A stretch of DNA of 64,000 bases. Source: Hyphomicrobiales bacterium. Lineage in GTDB: Bacteria; Pseudomonadota; Alphaproteobacteria; Rhizobiales; Rhizobiaceae. Both the position numbers and the translations under genes were made by a program. The notes under the pieces are model-generated. The model was given only the letters and a program-made list of their open reading frames with translations. It made no database searches and was not told where the DNA came from. Every line of letters starts with the position of its first letter. Within the stretch, counting starts at the first letter, position 1. The stretch lies in NCBI GenBank assembly GCA_900467745.1, contig UBQW01000004.1, forward strand, positions 29,256-93,255, written 5' to 3'. Below, one piece after another: positions 33,564 to 42,593 of this stretch.

Positions 33564-35378
33564 CTAGTTGAACGGCCATATCCGCGGAACCAGGAAGACG
33601 GCGACGATGAAGAACCACGCCATAAGCGGGGTGCCGAGTTTCCAGTAGTCGCCGAACCGATAGCCGCCCGCGCCCATCACCATCATGTTGGTCGTTGTCG
33701 CGATCGGCGTCATGAAGGATGCGGATCCGGCGATGCAGAGGCTCATCAGCACCGGGTGCGGCTGGATATGCATGGCGGAGGCCGCGGCCATTGCGATAGG
33801 AATGACCAGCATGGTCGTCGCCGTGTTGCTCATGACCTGCCCCAACACCGCCGTGAGCACGAAGAGACCTGCGACCAGAGCGCTCGGGCCGGCCGAGCCG
33901 AGCGCGGAGACCAGTTCGTCGGCGACGAACTTCGCCGTGCCGGATTGTATCATCGCCGTTGAGATCGGCATCATCGCGCCAATCAGGATAACCGTCGTCC
34001 AATGAACGGCGCGATAGGATTGCTCGACGGTGATCGCGCCGGAAGCAACAAGCACGCAGGCGCACAAAATGCCCGCGACGGCGGGTGGGACGATGTTCGA
34101 CGCCAGCATGATGACAAGCCCGATCAACGTCGCAACGGCGACCTTGGCACCGGGCCCCATCGGCACGGCGTGGCGGCGAACGAGGTCAGGGGAATCGACG
34201 ACGAGGACGTCGGGATCATCGAGGCGCATATCGAGCGCTTCCCAGCTTCCTTCGAGCAGGATCGTGTCGCCGGCCTTGAGCTCAGGCCTGGCATAGTCAA
34301 TTTCCGCGCCGCCGCGATGCACCGCCAGGACGACGAGATCGCCGCTCTCGGTAGCCAAGCCGGGAAACATCGATTGACCGATCAGCTTGGATCGCGGCGG
34401 GATCATCACCTCGGCCAGGCCGGACCTGCGATTGAATGCGGTGCTGCCGCTGCCAGTCGGCGCATCCTCGCGAACAGCCAAATGGAGCCGTGCAGCAACC
34501 TCGGCGACAGCCTGGGCGGCGCCGCGCACGAGCAGGTAATCATCGGCAATCATGGCCCTGTCGCGCACCGGATAACCGGATGCAGTAGTCTGGACGGCCA
34601 TCACCTGTATGTCGCTCGCAGCACCCAAGTCGATGTTGTCGGTGGGCATCCCAACCAGAGGCGAGTCTCGCCGTATGCGAAGCCGGAAAAGCCCGTCTTC
34701 AAGGCCGTAATGTTCGACCAGCGTCTGGGCGTGGCCGCTGAAGTCGGCGGGGAGCCGTGCATTTGTCTGCCTGGGGAGCAGATACTTGCCCAACAGCAGG
34801 ATAACGAAGACGGTTCCGGCGAGAAGCGGAACGCCGACAAGGGCGAATTCGGTAAAACCGAAGCCTTCAAGCCTGGCATCTTCAAGTGCCTCCGAAACCA
34901 GGAAATTCTTAGGCGCCCCGGTCAACAGCAGGTTTGCTCCGGCATGGGCGGAGAAGGCCAAGGGCATTAATAACTGCGCGGGCGATTGATTGAGCCGCAC
35001 CGCCGCGAACACCGCGATGGGGATGAGAGCCGCCACGGCACCGCTGCCGCTCAGAAGCGACGTGAGACACCCAACCGCGATCATGAGAACGAACAGAAGC
35101 CGGCTACGGTTGTTCTGACCGGCCAGCGAGATGAGCGCTTGTCCGCACCACGCGGTGACACCGGTTCTCTCAAGCGCGGCACTGACGATGAAGAGGCTGG
35201 CGACGAAAAGGACGGCGCGATCGCCAAAGCCGGCCAATGCCTGATCCAGCGTCACGAGCCCTGTCGCCCATAGTGAAAGCGCCGCCGCGAAGGCGACGGC
35301 GATGACGGGCAGCCTGTTCCACGCAAAAAGAACGATCGTCGCGAGGATGATGCAGCAGGTCGTCTGGATCGGGGTCAA
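33564..35378 (-). CDS. SLC13-type anion permease with two TrkA-C domains (copy 1)
   Basis: 604 residues. Membrane half-domains at the ends (FAWNRLPVIAVAFAAALSLW; GGYRFGDYWKLGTPLMAWFF) flank two soluble RCK/TrkA-C-like domains at about 210-370 (LFRLRIRRDSPLVGMPTDNI; GLAEVMIPPRSKLIGQSMFP). LTGAPKNFLVSEALEDARLE and SFMTPIATTTNMMVMGAGGY are conserved SLC13 sites. This is the DASS/ArsB-like group carrying dicarboxylates, sulfate or similar anions with Na+ or H+. A paralog in the opposite direction is at 37534; see that entry. Substrate unknown. Confidence 0.92.
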   Translation of the reverse strand: MTPIQTTCCIILATIVLFAWNRLPVIAVAFAAALSLWATGLVTLDQALAGFGDRAVLFVASLFIVSAALERTGVTAWCGQALISLAGQNNRSRLLFVLMIAVGCLTSLLSGSGAVAALIPIAVFAAVRLNQSPAQLLMPLAFSAHAGANLLLTGAPKNFLVSEALEDARLEGFGFTEFALVGVPLLAGTVFVILLLGKYLLPRQTNARLPADFSGHAQTLVEHYGLEDGLFRLRIRRDSPLVGMPTDNIDLGAASDIQVMAVQTTASGYPVRDRAMIADDYLLVRGAAQAVAEVAARLHLAVREDAPTGSGSTAFNRRSGLAEVMIPPRSKLIGQSMFPGLATESGDLVVLAVHRGGAEIDYARPELKAGDTILLEGSWEALDMRLDDPDVLVVDSPDLVRRHAVPMGPGAKVAVATLIGLVIMLASNIVPPAVAGILCACVLVASGAITVEQSYRAVHWTTVILIGAMMPISTAMIQSGTAKFVADELVSALGSAGPSALVAGLFVLTAVLGQVMSNTATTMLVIPIAMAAASAMHIQPHPVLMSLCIAGSASFMTPIATTTNMMVMGAGGYRFGDYWKLGTPLMAWFFIVAVFLVPRIWPFN

Positions 35379-35435
35379 GAAAGACCTCCCCGTCTAGCGT
35401 GCCGGCATCGATGAAACCTCCCATGCATGGCGGCG

Positions 35436-35957
35436 TTACGAGGTTGCCGCTGGCGCCGTCTCCGCTTCTGCCTGCGCCGCGGACAGAGCTTCGCGCAAGG
35501 CGGCCTCCCTGGTCTCATCGAAGGACGTCTGCAGCAGTTCGCCGCCAATACCCTTGAGATCGGCCAGCACCTTATCAACAGTCATCTTGCGCACGAGCAG
35601 AAAGAGCCCCGCCGTGCCCGGCTGCAAGGCCGACGCGGCCTTCTTCATGAACTCGTCGTTGATGCCGACATCGCTGAGTTGGCCCGCAAGCGCACCGGAA
35701 GCAGCGCCCAGCGCGGTTCCAACCAACGGCATCAGAAAGATCGCCCCGATCAATGTTCCCCACAAGGCGCCCGAGGCAGCACCGCTTGCGGTGAGATTGA
35801 CCATCTGATTGAGCTTGATCTGAGCCTTCTCGTTCTTCACGACGACAACCGCGTCTTCCAGTTCGATGAGATATTCCTGTTGAAGCGACAGGACCTTCTG
35901 CCGCACCTCTTCGGCCTTCGCTTCCGTTGGGAACCCGATGAAAATCAGATCGCTCAT
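35436..35957 (-). CDS. DUF1269 family membrane protein
   Basis: 173 residues from ATG 35957. The family shows as MSDLIFIGFPTEAKAEEVRQ, EDAVVVVKNEKAQIKLNQMV, a central glycine-rich hydrophobic pair (GAASGALWGTLIGAIFLMPL; GTALGAASGALAGQLSDVGI) and FMKKAASALQPGTAGLFLLV. It looks like a small envelope protein with a helical hairpin in the membrane; function unknown. It lies immediately upstream of the SLC13-type gene on the same strand (57 bases), so it may be cotranscribed. Confidence 0.9.
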   Translation of the reverse strand: MSDLIFIGFPTEAKAEEVRQKVLSLQQEYLIELEDAVVVVKNEKAQIKLNQMVNLTASGAASGALWGTLIGAIFLMPLVGTALGAASGALAGQLSDVGINDEFMKKAASALQPGTAGLFLLVRKMTVDKVLADLKGIGGELLQTSFDETREAALREALSAAQAEAETAPAATS

Positions 35958-36097
35958 GCCCGCACCCTTTTGCTGAAAAGTCGACCTTTGGCGATACTCA
36001 CGCACGCGCCGCACTTACGCTAGCAATTGCCGCGGCAATAATGATGCGCGGCGAATCCCAATATTGCGCCGGTCGTCCCATTTTTGGCTTGGGCGTC

Positions 36098-37231
36098 TCA
36101 TTGGCTGGTCGCCATGTCGAAGATCAATATTGGCGCGGCAACCGCAAATGTCGCGGCGGCGCCGATAGCATCGACAGCCGTCGTGGGTCTCGCAACATCA
36201 GCGTCCGAGATTTGCTGCCCCTGCACCAGCCGATCGCCGATCAGCCGGACGGCCTCGGGGCTGGTGGCGAACAGCGCGTGATTGACCCGATCGCCCGAAC
36301 TCAATGCGCTCAGATCCAGCACCGTAACACCGTGTAGATCCGAAAGGGCCTTGCGGTAGTCTTCCTGTGAGGGGTCGATCCCGCCAAGACGGGCATCTCC
36401 ACGCGCAATGAACCGCGACAGCCGAAGCGCCAAATCGTTGCGCGCGACGAAAATCGTAATCTTGACCCGATTCGGCCCCATATCCTCCACCTGCCGGCGA
36501 AAGACGCCGACATCCAGATCCGGGGAAGCGAGGATGAGGCTTGAGACCTTGCTCGGCACACCGCCCCGCCGCAGAGCGACCTGCCTGATCGCCTCGACCG
36601 TGAGCCACGCGCCCATGGAATGGGCGAGCACCACCACCTCGTTGATCGACTGGCTGTCGATCGCGGCCTCAAGCAGATTTGCCAGATCCGATCGAGAGTA
36701 GGAGGCGTTATCAAGGTCGCGCTTGTAGTCGAGAAACCGCCCCCGCGACGGCCATGAAAACAGGATCGGGACAGCATCCGCATCTGAATCGTGCACGAGT
36801 TGCGCAAAGCGGAAAACCGCGCGGTCGAAAGTCGTGCTGTAGCCGTGCACGAAAACGAAGGCGCGCCGTTTGTGGACCCCTGGGGCACGAAACGCGGCGG
36901 CGACATCTTCGCGCTTGATCGGGGTTACGGATGTCGCGGCGAAGGTCCGCTCGGGATCGCCGGGAGAACGGCGCGGAAGTTCAAGCGTGCCGGCCTTTCG
37001 ATTTGGAGGAACTGAAATCCCGATCCTGGTGTAAGACACCGATGTACCTCGCTCCCCGCCGTAGAGCACCGAGGGGTCCTCGACAGGCGCCCGTGTCGTC
37101 GCCGCGATGAGCGTGATCTGATCGGCTTCCTTTGCAGGGTGGGTTACGTTCAAAAGCCCCGCCTGCGGGCCGGCGCATGTCACGAGACATGCGGCGAGAG
37201 CCAATACCATGAACAGCCGCCGCCAGCGCAT
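36098..37231 (-). CDS. DUF900 family alpha/beta-hydrolase, probable lipoprotein
   Basis: 377 residues. Signal-like N-terminus with a lipobox candidate LAAC (Cys15), so it may be lipid-anchored. The hydrolase core is FVFVHGYSTTFDRAVFRFAQ, ILFSWPSRG, VVVLAHSMGAWLTVEAIR (nucleophile Ser), LILASPDLDVGVFRRQV and a late RVNHALFATSPEAV with the His. This is the DUF900 family of esterase-like enzymes. It is upstream of the DUF1269 gene on the same strand. Substrate unknown. Confidence 0.88.
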   Translation of the reverse strand: MRWRRLFMVLALAACLVTCAGPQAGLLNVTHPAKEADQITLIAATTRAPVEDPSVLYGGERGTSVSYTRIGISVPPNRKAGTLELPRRSPGDPERTFAATSVTPIKREDVAAAFRAPGVHKRRAFVFVHGYSTTFDRAVFRFAQLVHDSDADAVPILFSWPSRGRFLDYKRDLDNASYSRSDLANLLEAAIDSQSINEVVVLAHSMGAWLTVEAIRQVALRRGGVPSKVSSLILASPDLDVGVFRRQVEDMGPNRVKITIFVARNDLALRLSRFIARGDARLGGIDPSQEDYRKALSDLHGVTVLDLSALSSGDRVNHALFATSPEAVRLIGDRLVQGQQISDADVARPTTAVDAIGAAATFAVAAPILIFDMATSQ

Positions 37232-37533
37232 CGTTATCTCGGCACGTCAGGGCGGCGATGCGAGACCCTTTCGCCAACACACACGGTTACCATCGCAAGA
37301 ACGCTCTCCAAGCCCTATCATGTTCACCTGCTTCTAGGCCCCGCACGGGGTCAATAGCTCCAGCCATGAAATCGATCGGACCCGGAATACTCCGGGACGC
37401 ACAGCGTAGCTTCGGGACGCCCGGCTCATGACATCTAGTATCCCACGGCTCATCCTGTCGGTCGATTTCACTGGCCTGGTCGGCAGTCAGCACCGTTGAA
37501 ATCACCTCAAGATCGGGTCTTCTCAAAGGGATA

Positions 37534-39369
37534 GTGGAATTGAGCCCGGTAGCCCTCGTTGCGATCATCGTCGCTGCAGCGATCGTTCTTTTCGTGTGGA
37601 ACAAGCTGCCGGTCGCGGTTGTCGCCATGCTGGTGTGCTTGTCCCTGTGGGCCTCGGGGATCCTCAGTCTTGATCAGGCGCTTGCGGGGTTCGGCGATCC
37701 CGTTGTCATCTTCATCGCGACGCTCTTCGTTGTCAGCTCAGCGCTCGAAATTACCGGTGTGACCGCCTGGATCGGTAAGCACCTGATCCGCGCCGCAGGC
37801 GAAAAAAGCCGCAACCGCTTTCTCGTCCTGATGATGAGCCTCGCAGCGATCCTGGCGATGTTCGTCGGGACGACCGGGGCTGTCGTGGCGCTGTTGCCCG
37901 TCGTCATCGTGATTGCAGTCCGCCTTGGCCGAAAGTCCTCGCAACTTCTCATGCCGCTTGCCTTCACGGCACATGCCGGCTCCATGCTGGCGCTGACCGG
38001 TACGCCAGTGAACGTCCTTGTCTCGGACGCCGCGATCGACGCGGGTTTCGCAGGCTTCGGCTTCTTCGAATTCGCCCTGGTCGGCCTTCCGCTCCTCTTC
38101 GGCAGCATGGCGATCATCGTGCTGCTTGGCGAGCGCCTTTTGCCGCAACGAAACGGAATAGCCATCCCCGCGGATTTCAGCCGGCACGCCCGGACGCTGG
38201 TCGAACAATATGGGCTTGGTAGTGACATCCACCGCCTGCGCATTCGCGGCACTTCGCACTATGTCGGCGAGACGCCATCGACAATCGAGATCACGCATCA
38301 CCAGGGAATGCAACTGGTGGCCGTACACGAGGGCGACACGGCGCGGCCAATCAGCCGGCCGCGCATCGCGGAAGGCGATCATGTTCTCCTGCGTGGCGAT
38401 GCCGATGTCGTCGCGAAGTTCGCGGCGGAGACGCACCTCTCCTTCCGCGAGCAGACGGCAGGCGCAGATGACATCCTCTTCACCCACAAATCGGGATTGG
38501 CCGAGGTGGCGATCCCACCGCGATCCGGCCTGATTGGGCAAAGCGTCTTCCCGGGCATGGTGACCGAGAGCGGTGACCTGATCGTCCTCGCGGTCCAGAA
38601 GGCGGGGGAGCCGGTAGGTGACATCGAGGCGAACAACCAAACCGGCGCGGTCGTGCTCGGCGCCGGCGACACGATGCTGTTGCAGGGAACCTGGAAGGCG
38701 CTGGACACGCGCCTCAGCGACCCGGATGTGCTGACCGTTGGCTCCCCGGATCTCGTTCGCAGGCAAGCGGCGCCAATGGGCGGCGACGCTAGGCGTACCG
38801 CCGCGATCTCGGCAGCGATGATCCTTCTTCTCGCGACCGGCCTCGTGCCGCCAGCGGTGGCAGGCTTGCTGGCAGCAGGAGCAATCGTTCTGTCGGGAAT
38901 CCTCACAGCGGAGCAGTCCTACAATGCGGTCGGCTGGTCGACGGTGGTGCTCGTCGCCGCGATGAAACCGCTCGGCACCGCGATGACGGAAACCGGCGCG
39001 GCGCAACTCGCCGCCGACCACCTTCTCTATATTCTCGGGCAGAGCAGCCCGACCATGCTTCTCGCGGGTCTGTTTCTGACGACTGCGGTGCTTGGACAGT
39101 TCATCAGCAATATGGCGACCGCCTTGATCGCGATCCCGATCGGCGTTGCGGCTGCGGCCGGCATGGGCATCTCCCCACGTCCCGTCCTGATGAGCACCGC
39201 CGTCGCGGCAGCGGCAACCTTCTTGACGCCGATAGCAGCGCCGGCGAACGCCTTAGTCATGGGCCCCGGCGGCTACACTTTCGGTGAGTATTGGAAGCTG
39301 GGCTTGCCGCTACTTGCCTGGTTCTTCGTCGTTGCCGTCTTCATCGTCCCGCTCATCTGGCCGTTCTAG
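37534..39369 (+). CDS. SLC13-type anion permease with two TrkA-C domains (copy 2)
   Basis: 611 residues. GTG 37534 is taken as start; TTG 37540, with a better spacing to AAAGGG, is an alternative. It has the same plan as the gene at 33564: terminal membrane halves (LFVWNKLPVAVVAMLVCLSL; GGYTFGEYWKLGLPLLAWFF), soluble TrkA-C-like domains in the middle (IHRLRIRGTSHYVGETPSTI; GLAEVAIPPRSGLIGQSVFP), LTGTPVNVLVSDAAIDAGFA. The two clearly are paralogs in opposite directions, bracketing the DUF1269 and hydrolase genes. Transport of an anionic solute is likely; it precedes an amidohydrolase gene. Confidence 0.92.
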   Translation: MELSPVALVAIIVAAAIVLFVWNKLPVAVVAMLVCLSLWASGILSLDQALAGFGDPVVIFIATLFVVSSALEITGVTAWIGKHLIRAAGEKSRNRFLVLMMSLAAILAMFVGTTGAVVALLPVVIVIAVRLGRKSSQLLMPLAFTAHAGSMLALTGTPVNVLVSDAAIDAGFAGFGFFEFALVGLPLLFGSMAIIVLLGERLLPQRNGIAIPADFSRHARTLVEQYGLGSDIHRLRIRGTSHYVGETPSTIEITHHQGMQLVAVHEGDTARPISRPRIAEGDHVLLRGDADVVAKFAAETHLSFREQTAGADDILFTHKSGLAEVAIPPRSGLIGQSVFPGMVTESGDLIVLAVQKAGEPVGDIEANNQTGAVVLGAGDTMLLQGTWKALDTRLSDPDVLTVGSPDLVRRQAAPMGGDARRTAAISAAMILLLATGLVPPAVAGLLAAGAIVLSGILTAEQSYNAVGWSTVVLVAAMKPLGTAMTETGAAQLAADHLLYILGQSSPTMLLAGLFLTTAVLGQFISNMATALIAIPIGVAAAAGMGISPRPVLMSTAVAAAATFLTPIAAPANALVMGPGGYTFGEYWKLGLPLLAWFFVVAVFIVPLIWPF

Positions 39370-39448
39370 GTGGTGGGCAATGCCATTACAGATCATTTCG
39401 CGGCCATGCAGATCGGCCGCAACGCAATGAAACCAGGGAGGAAAGACA

Positions 39449-40891
39449 ATGCTGCGGATGGGAGAGAAGTATCGCCACCTTGTCCACGACGCGGGCTGCG
39501 GCTGCTCGCATCCTGACCTGCAGAGGGCTTCGCGTCGGCTCGAAGCATTCTCGCGACGTGATCTCCTATCGGGCTTAGCGGCGACCGCCCTGGTCGGCGC
39601 CCTGCCCGCGCAGGGTCTGGGGCAGACGGCAGCCAAACCAAACAAGACCCTCTTGAGCAATGCCCGGCTCTTCGACAGCAAGGCCGGCACTGTCGTCGAT
39701 AATGTCCAGGTGCTGATCAGCGACAACCAGATTGCCGATGTCGATCGCTCCCACGCGCCGCCGCCTGACGGCGCAACCGTTCTGGACTGCCGAAACGGCG
39801 TAATCATGCCGGGCCTTATCGATGCGCACTGGCACACGATTTTCGCAGCGGTGCCGCTGAACCTGCTCCTCGGCGGAGATCCCGGTATCGTCTTCGCCGC
39901 TTCCACCGCTGAAGCCGAGCGCACCTTGATGCGCGGTTTCACGACCGTGCGCGATCTTGGCGGCCCCGTTTTCTCCTTCAAGCAAGCAATCGACGCCGGC
40001 CTTATTCCCGGGCCACGGATCTATCCGTCCGGCGCCATGATCACCACGTCAGGCGGGCACGGCGACCTGCGTCTTCCCACCGAGATTCCGAGGGACGGAA
40101 ACAAGCTAAGCAGCGGCGAACTCTTTGGCGGCGCTGCGATCGTCGATGGTGTAGCCGAATTGCAGCTTCGGGTACGCGAACAGCTTCTGCAGGGCGCATC
40201 ACAGGTGAAGATCGTCGGCAGTGGCGGTGTTTCATCGCCCCGCAGCCCACTTGATATGATCACCTTCAGCGAGGACGAACTGCGCGCCGCGGCCGGCGTC
40301 GCGGCAGATTGGAACACCTATGTCGCCCTCCACGCCTACACCACCCGCGCCGTTCAACGCGCCTTGCGCGCGGGCGTCACCTGCATCGAGCACGCTCATC
40401 TGATCGACGAAGAAACAGCGATCATGATGGCCGAAAAGGGTGTCTGGCTCAGCACCCAGCCCTTCCTCACGATGGCGGACGCAGCCTCTCAAAGCGGACC
40501 CGGCGTCGAACGCGCCAAGCAGATCTTCCTCGGAACCCCAACGCTTTACCAATATGCGCGCAAGCACGGCATCAAGACAGCCTGGGGATCGGACGTGCTT
40601 TTCTCTCCAGAACTCGGACCGCGGCAGAACATCATGCTGACTCATCTGAGCAACTGGTACAAGAACGCCGAGGTGCTGCAGATGGCGACATCAGGCAATG
40701 CGCAACTGCTCGAACTCTCCAACATGCGCAATCCTTATCCCGGCAAGCTTGGCGTCATCGAGACAGGCGCCCTGGCGGACTTAGTGGTCGTCGATGGCAA
40801 CCCGACGGAAGATCTGACCCTAGTCGAAAATCCGCAGAAGAATTTCCTGGCGATCATGAAGGACGGGCGGCTGCACAAGAACACCCTTTGA
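39449..40891 (+). CDS. Metal-dependent amidohydrolase with Tat-like signal
   Basis: 480 residues. An unusual prelude (residues 1-33, containing CGCSHPDLQ) comes before a twin-arginine motif (SRRDLLSGLAATALVGALPA). The catalytic domain is of the imidazolonepropionase/prolidase-like amidohydrolase group: HWH in IDAHWHTIFA, VKIVGSGG (candidate carbamylated Lys), ALHAYTTRAV, IEHAHLID and the metal Asp in AWGSDVLFSPE. These enzymes cleave peptides, ureido or cyclic amide bonds. It follows the SLC13 permease, which could supply or remove its substrate or product. The exact substrate is unknown. Confidence 0.9.
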   Translation: MLRMGEKYRHLVHDAGCGCSHPDLQRASRRLEAFSRRDLLSGLAATALVGALPAQGLGQTAAKPNKTLLSNARLFDSKAGTVVDNVQVLISDNQIADVDRSHAPPPDGATVLDCRNGVIMPGLIDAHWHTIFAAVPLNLLLGGDPGIVFAASTAEAERTLMRGFTTVRDLGGPVFSFKQAIDAGLIPGPRIYPSGAMITTSGGHGDLRLPTEIPRDGNKLSSGELFGGAAIVDGVAELQLRVREQLLQGASQVKIVGSGGVSSPRSPLDMITFSEDELRAAAGVAADWNTYVALHAYTTRAVQRALRAGVTCIEHAHLIDEETAIMMAEKGVWLSTQPFLTMADAASQSGPGVERAKQIFLGTPTLYQYARKHGIKTAWGSDVLFSPELGPRQNIMLTHLSNWYKNAEVLQMATSGNAQLLELSNMRNPYPGKLGVIETGALADLVVVDGNPTEDLTLVENPQKNFLAIMKDGRLHKNTL

Positions 40892-41153
40892 CACAGCGGA
40901 CCTTTCACGGGCGGGGCAGCCTGATTCCAGCTCCCCAACATCCGGAAACACGTTAACCGGGAAAACGGACACGCTTTGCGTCTTTCTTTTACATAGCAAG
41001 AATTGTATTAGTGATCTTCGCTTTAGGTTTACCTTCTGCACACAGTCAACATTGCCGTGATGGTGTAAATCAGCTTCCCTCCGGGGGCACCATCGCTTAC
41101 GTCGATACTGGTCACTTCATGCTTGCTTAGTCTTGTGTTCAAGGAGCGACATC

Positions 41154-42215
41154 ATGAATGCACGGGTAGAATTGGGGTCGACATCCGCCGCGGCTTTCGC
41201 GGACGAACCACTGAGATGCGCAATCGAATGTGATACTTCACGCGCTCGCGCGCCAGAGCGGTTCGAGGTTTTCCGAAACTGGCATTCGTCCATCCTCGAT
41301 GTCGGCCTGAAGAGCGGCGAGACGATTACCTTTGAGGCGACGGAGAAAGTCTGGCAGATCGGCGATATCGCCTTTGCCGTCATCGATGCGTCTCCCGATC
41401 ATCTCCTGCGGTGGGAGCACAAGAAAAAGCCGGCCGTCGACAATTGGGTCGTCAGCGTCAAAAGCAGCGGAGCATCGAGCACCGCCGATAGCACCTCCCG
41501 ACGAAAGCTTGGCATAACGAACCTCACGGCGCCGCATGCCTGCGAAAGCGAGGGGAGATTGATCGCGCTCTTTTTGCCGTACAACACGGTTGATGCCTCC
41601 CTCGACCCAGAGATCGCGGACGAAGACGCCCAATTCCTCGCCGACTATCTGATCCTGCTGCATCACAATCTCACTCATCTGCGCCGGAGCAACGTTGCGA
41701 GGGTCGCCGAAGCAACCATACACATGCTCGCAGCCGTGCTCGCGCCGTCTCACGACAAGCTGGCGCAGGCACAGGCTCCCATCGATGCCGTGATAACGAC
41801 CCGCGCAATCAGGGCGATCGATGCCAAGCTTGCTGACCCCGACCTAAGTCCGGAGTATCTGTGCAAGAGTGTTGGCGTATCGCGCTCGCGCCTCTACCGG
41901 ATTTTCGAACCCGCGGGTGGAATTTCGAACTATATCCGTCGAAAACGCCTGCTTGAGACGCGCCGCGCGCTAGCCGATAGCGCCAATGTGCACTCGATCG
42001 CGCAGATCGCGGAGAATATGGGCTTTACCGATCCATCGACCTACAGCCGCATGTTCAAGCGCGAATTCGGACTGTCGCCGAAGGAAGTGCGGGCGCTGGG
42101 CTGGCAGGGAATGCTGCATCCGGGCTCGCTCAAGATGGATCAGGCAGGTGGCAGCAATCCCACATTGAACACGCTGCTAATCAGCAACTCTCTTGGCATG
42201 TCGATGGGCAACTGA
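41154..42215 (+). CDS. AraC family regulator (copy 1), AraC-binding-like N-terminus
   Basis: 353 residues from ATG 41154 with AAGGAG 7 bases before it. The N-terminal ~230 residues follow the AraC-binding-like domain seen in RipA/FeaR-type activators (APERFEVFRNWHSSILDVGL; KVWQIGDIAFAVID). The C-terminal DNA-binding pair is LSPEYLCKSVGVSRSRLYRI and IAENMGFTDPSTYSRMFKRE, then GLSPKEVRALGW. It is paralogous to the gene at 42594. A hairpin-like repeat (GATGGTG/CACCATC, 41059-41094) lies upstream. Confidence 0.93.
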   Translation: MNARVELGSTSAAAFADEPLRCAIECDTSRARAPERFEVFRNWHSSILDVGLKSGETITFEATEKVWQIGDIAFAVIDASPDHLLRWEHKKKPAVDNWVVSVKSSGASSTADSTSRRKLGITNLTAPHACESEGRLIALFLPYNTVDASLDPEIADEDAQFLADYLILLHHNLTHLRRSNVARVAEATIHMLAAVLAPSHDKLAQAQAPIDAVITTRAIRAIDAKLADPDLSPEYLCKSVGVSRSRLYRIFEPAGGISNYIRRKRLLETRRALADSANVHSIAQIAENMGFTDPSTYSRMFKREFGLSPKEVRALGWQGMLHPGSLKMDQAGGSNPTLNTLLISNSLGMSMGN

Positions 42216-42593
42216 CGATTTTGGCGAGATTTCGTTCCTTCCGCTTGGTGAGGCAGAAATGGACACTCTGCACAGGATTGGGATGGAATGCGTATATTCA
42301 AACCGGAACATATGAATAGAGTTGCGTGATATCGACACGCAATTGCAACCACTAATGCCCTACCTGAACTCAGCTTTCTAAGTTCGACCGAAATGGCTTT
42401 CTCGTCGTGCCGGCCAGCGCCTTGTTGCGGACAAGCCGACGCTTCGTGATCGCCATCGAACACGGAGTAATGCTTATGAAAGCCACAAGCGCATTGGCGA
42501 TCCGCCACACTCTGCCCGTAAACGCGCGCGACATCCTCCCCTCCGGGCAACCAACCTTCTGTCAGACATAGATGCTCAACAGCAGGATGGATC
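42216..42593. other. 378-base intergenic region with candidate regulatory sites
   Basis: Between the two AraC genes. It holds CTGCACAG at 42268-42275, an octamer repeated (inverted) at 43728-43735 before the efflux operon, and a perfect inverted repeat TTGCGTG-N7-CACGCAA at 42322-42342. No gene is convincing in it. Regulatory function is inferred from position and repetition. Confidence 0.4.

Noticed and set aside
37381..37396. Hairpin CCCGGA-ATAC-TCCGGG upstream of the second SLC13 gene
   Set aside because: Short 6-base stem without T run or conserved neighbours; too weak to call a regulatory element.
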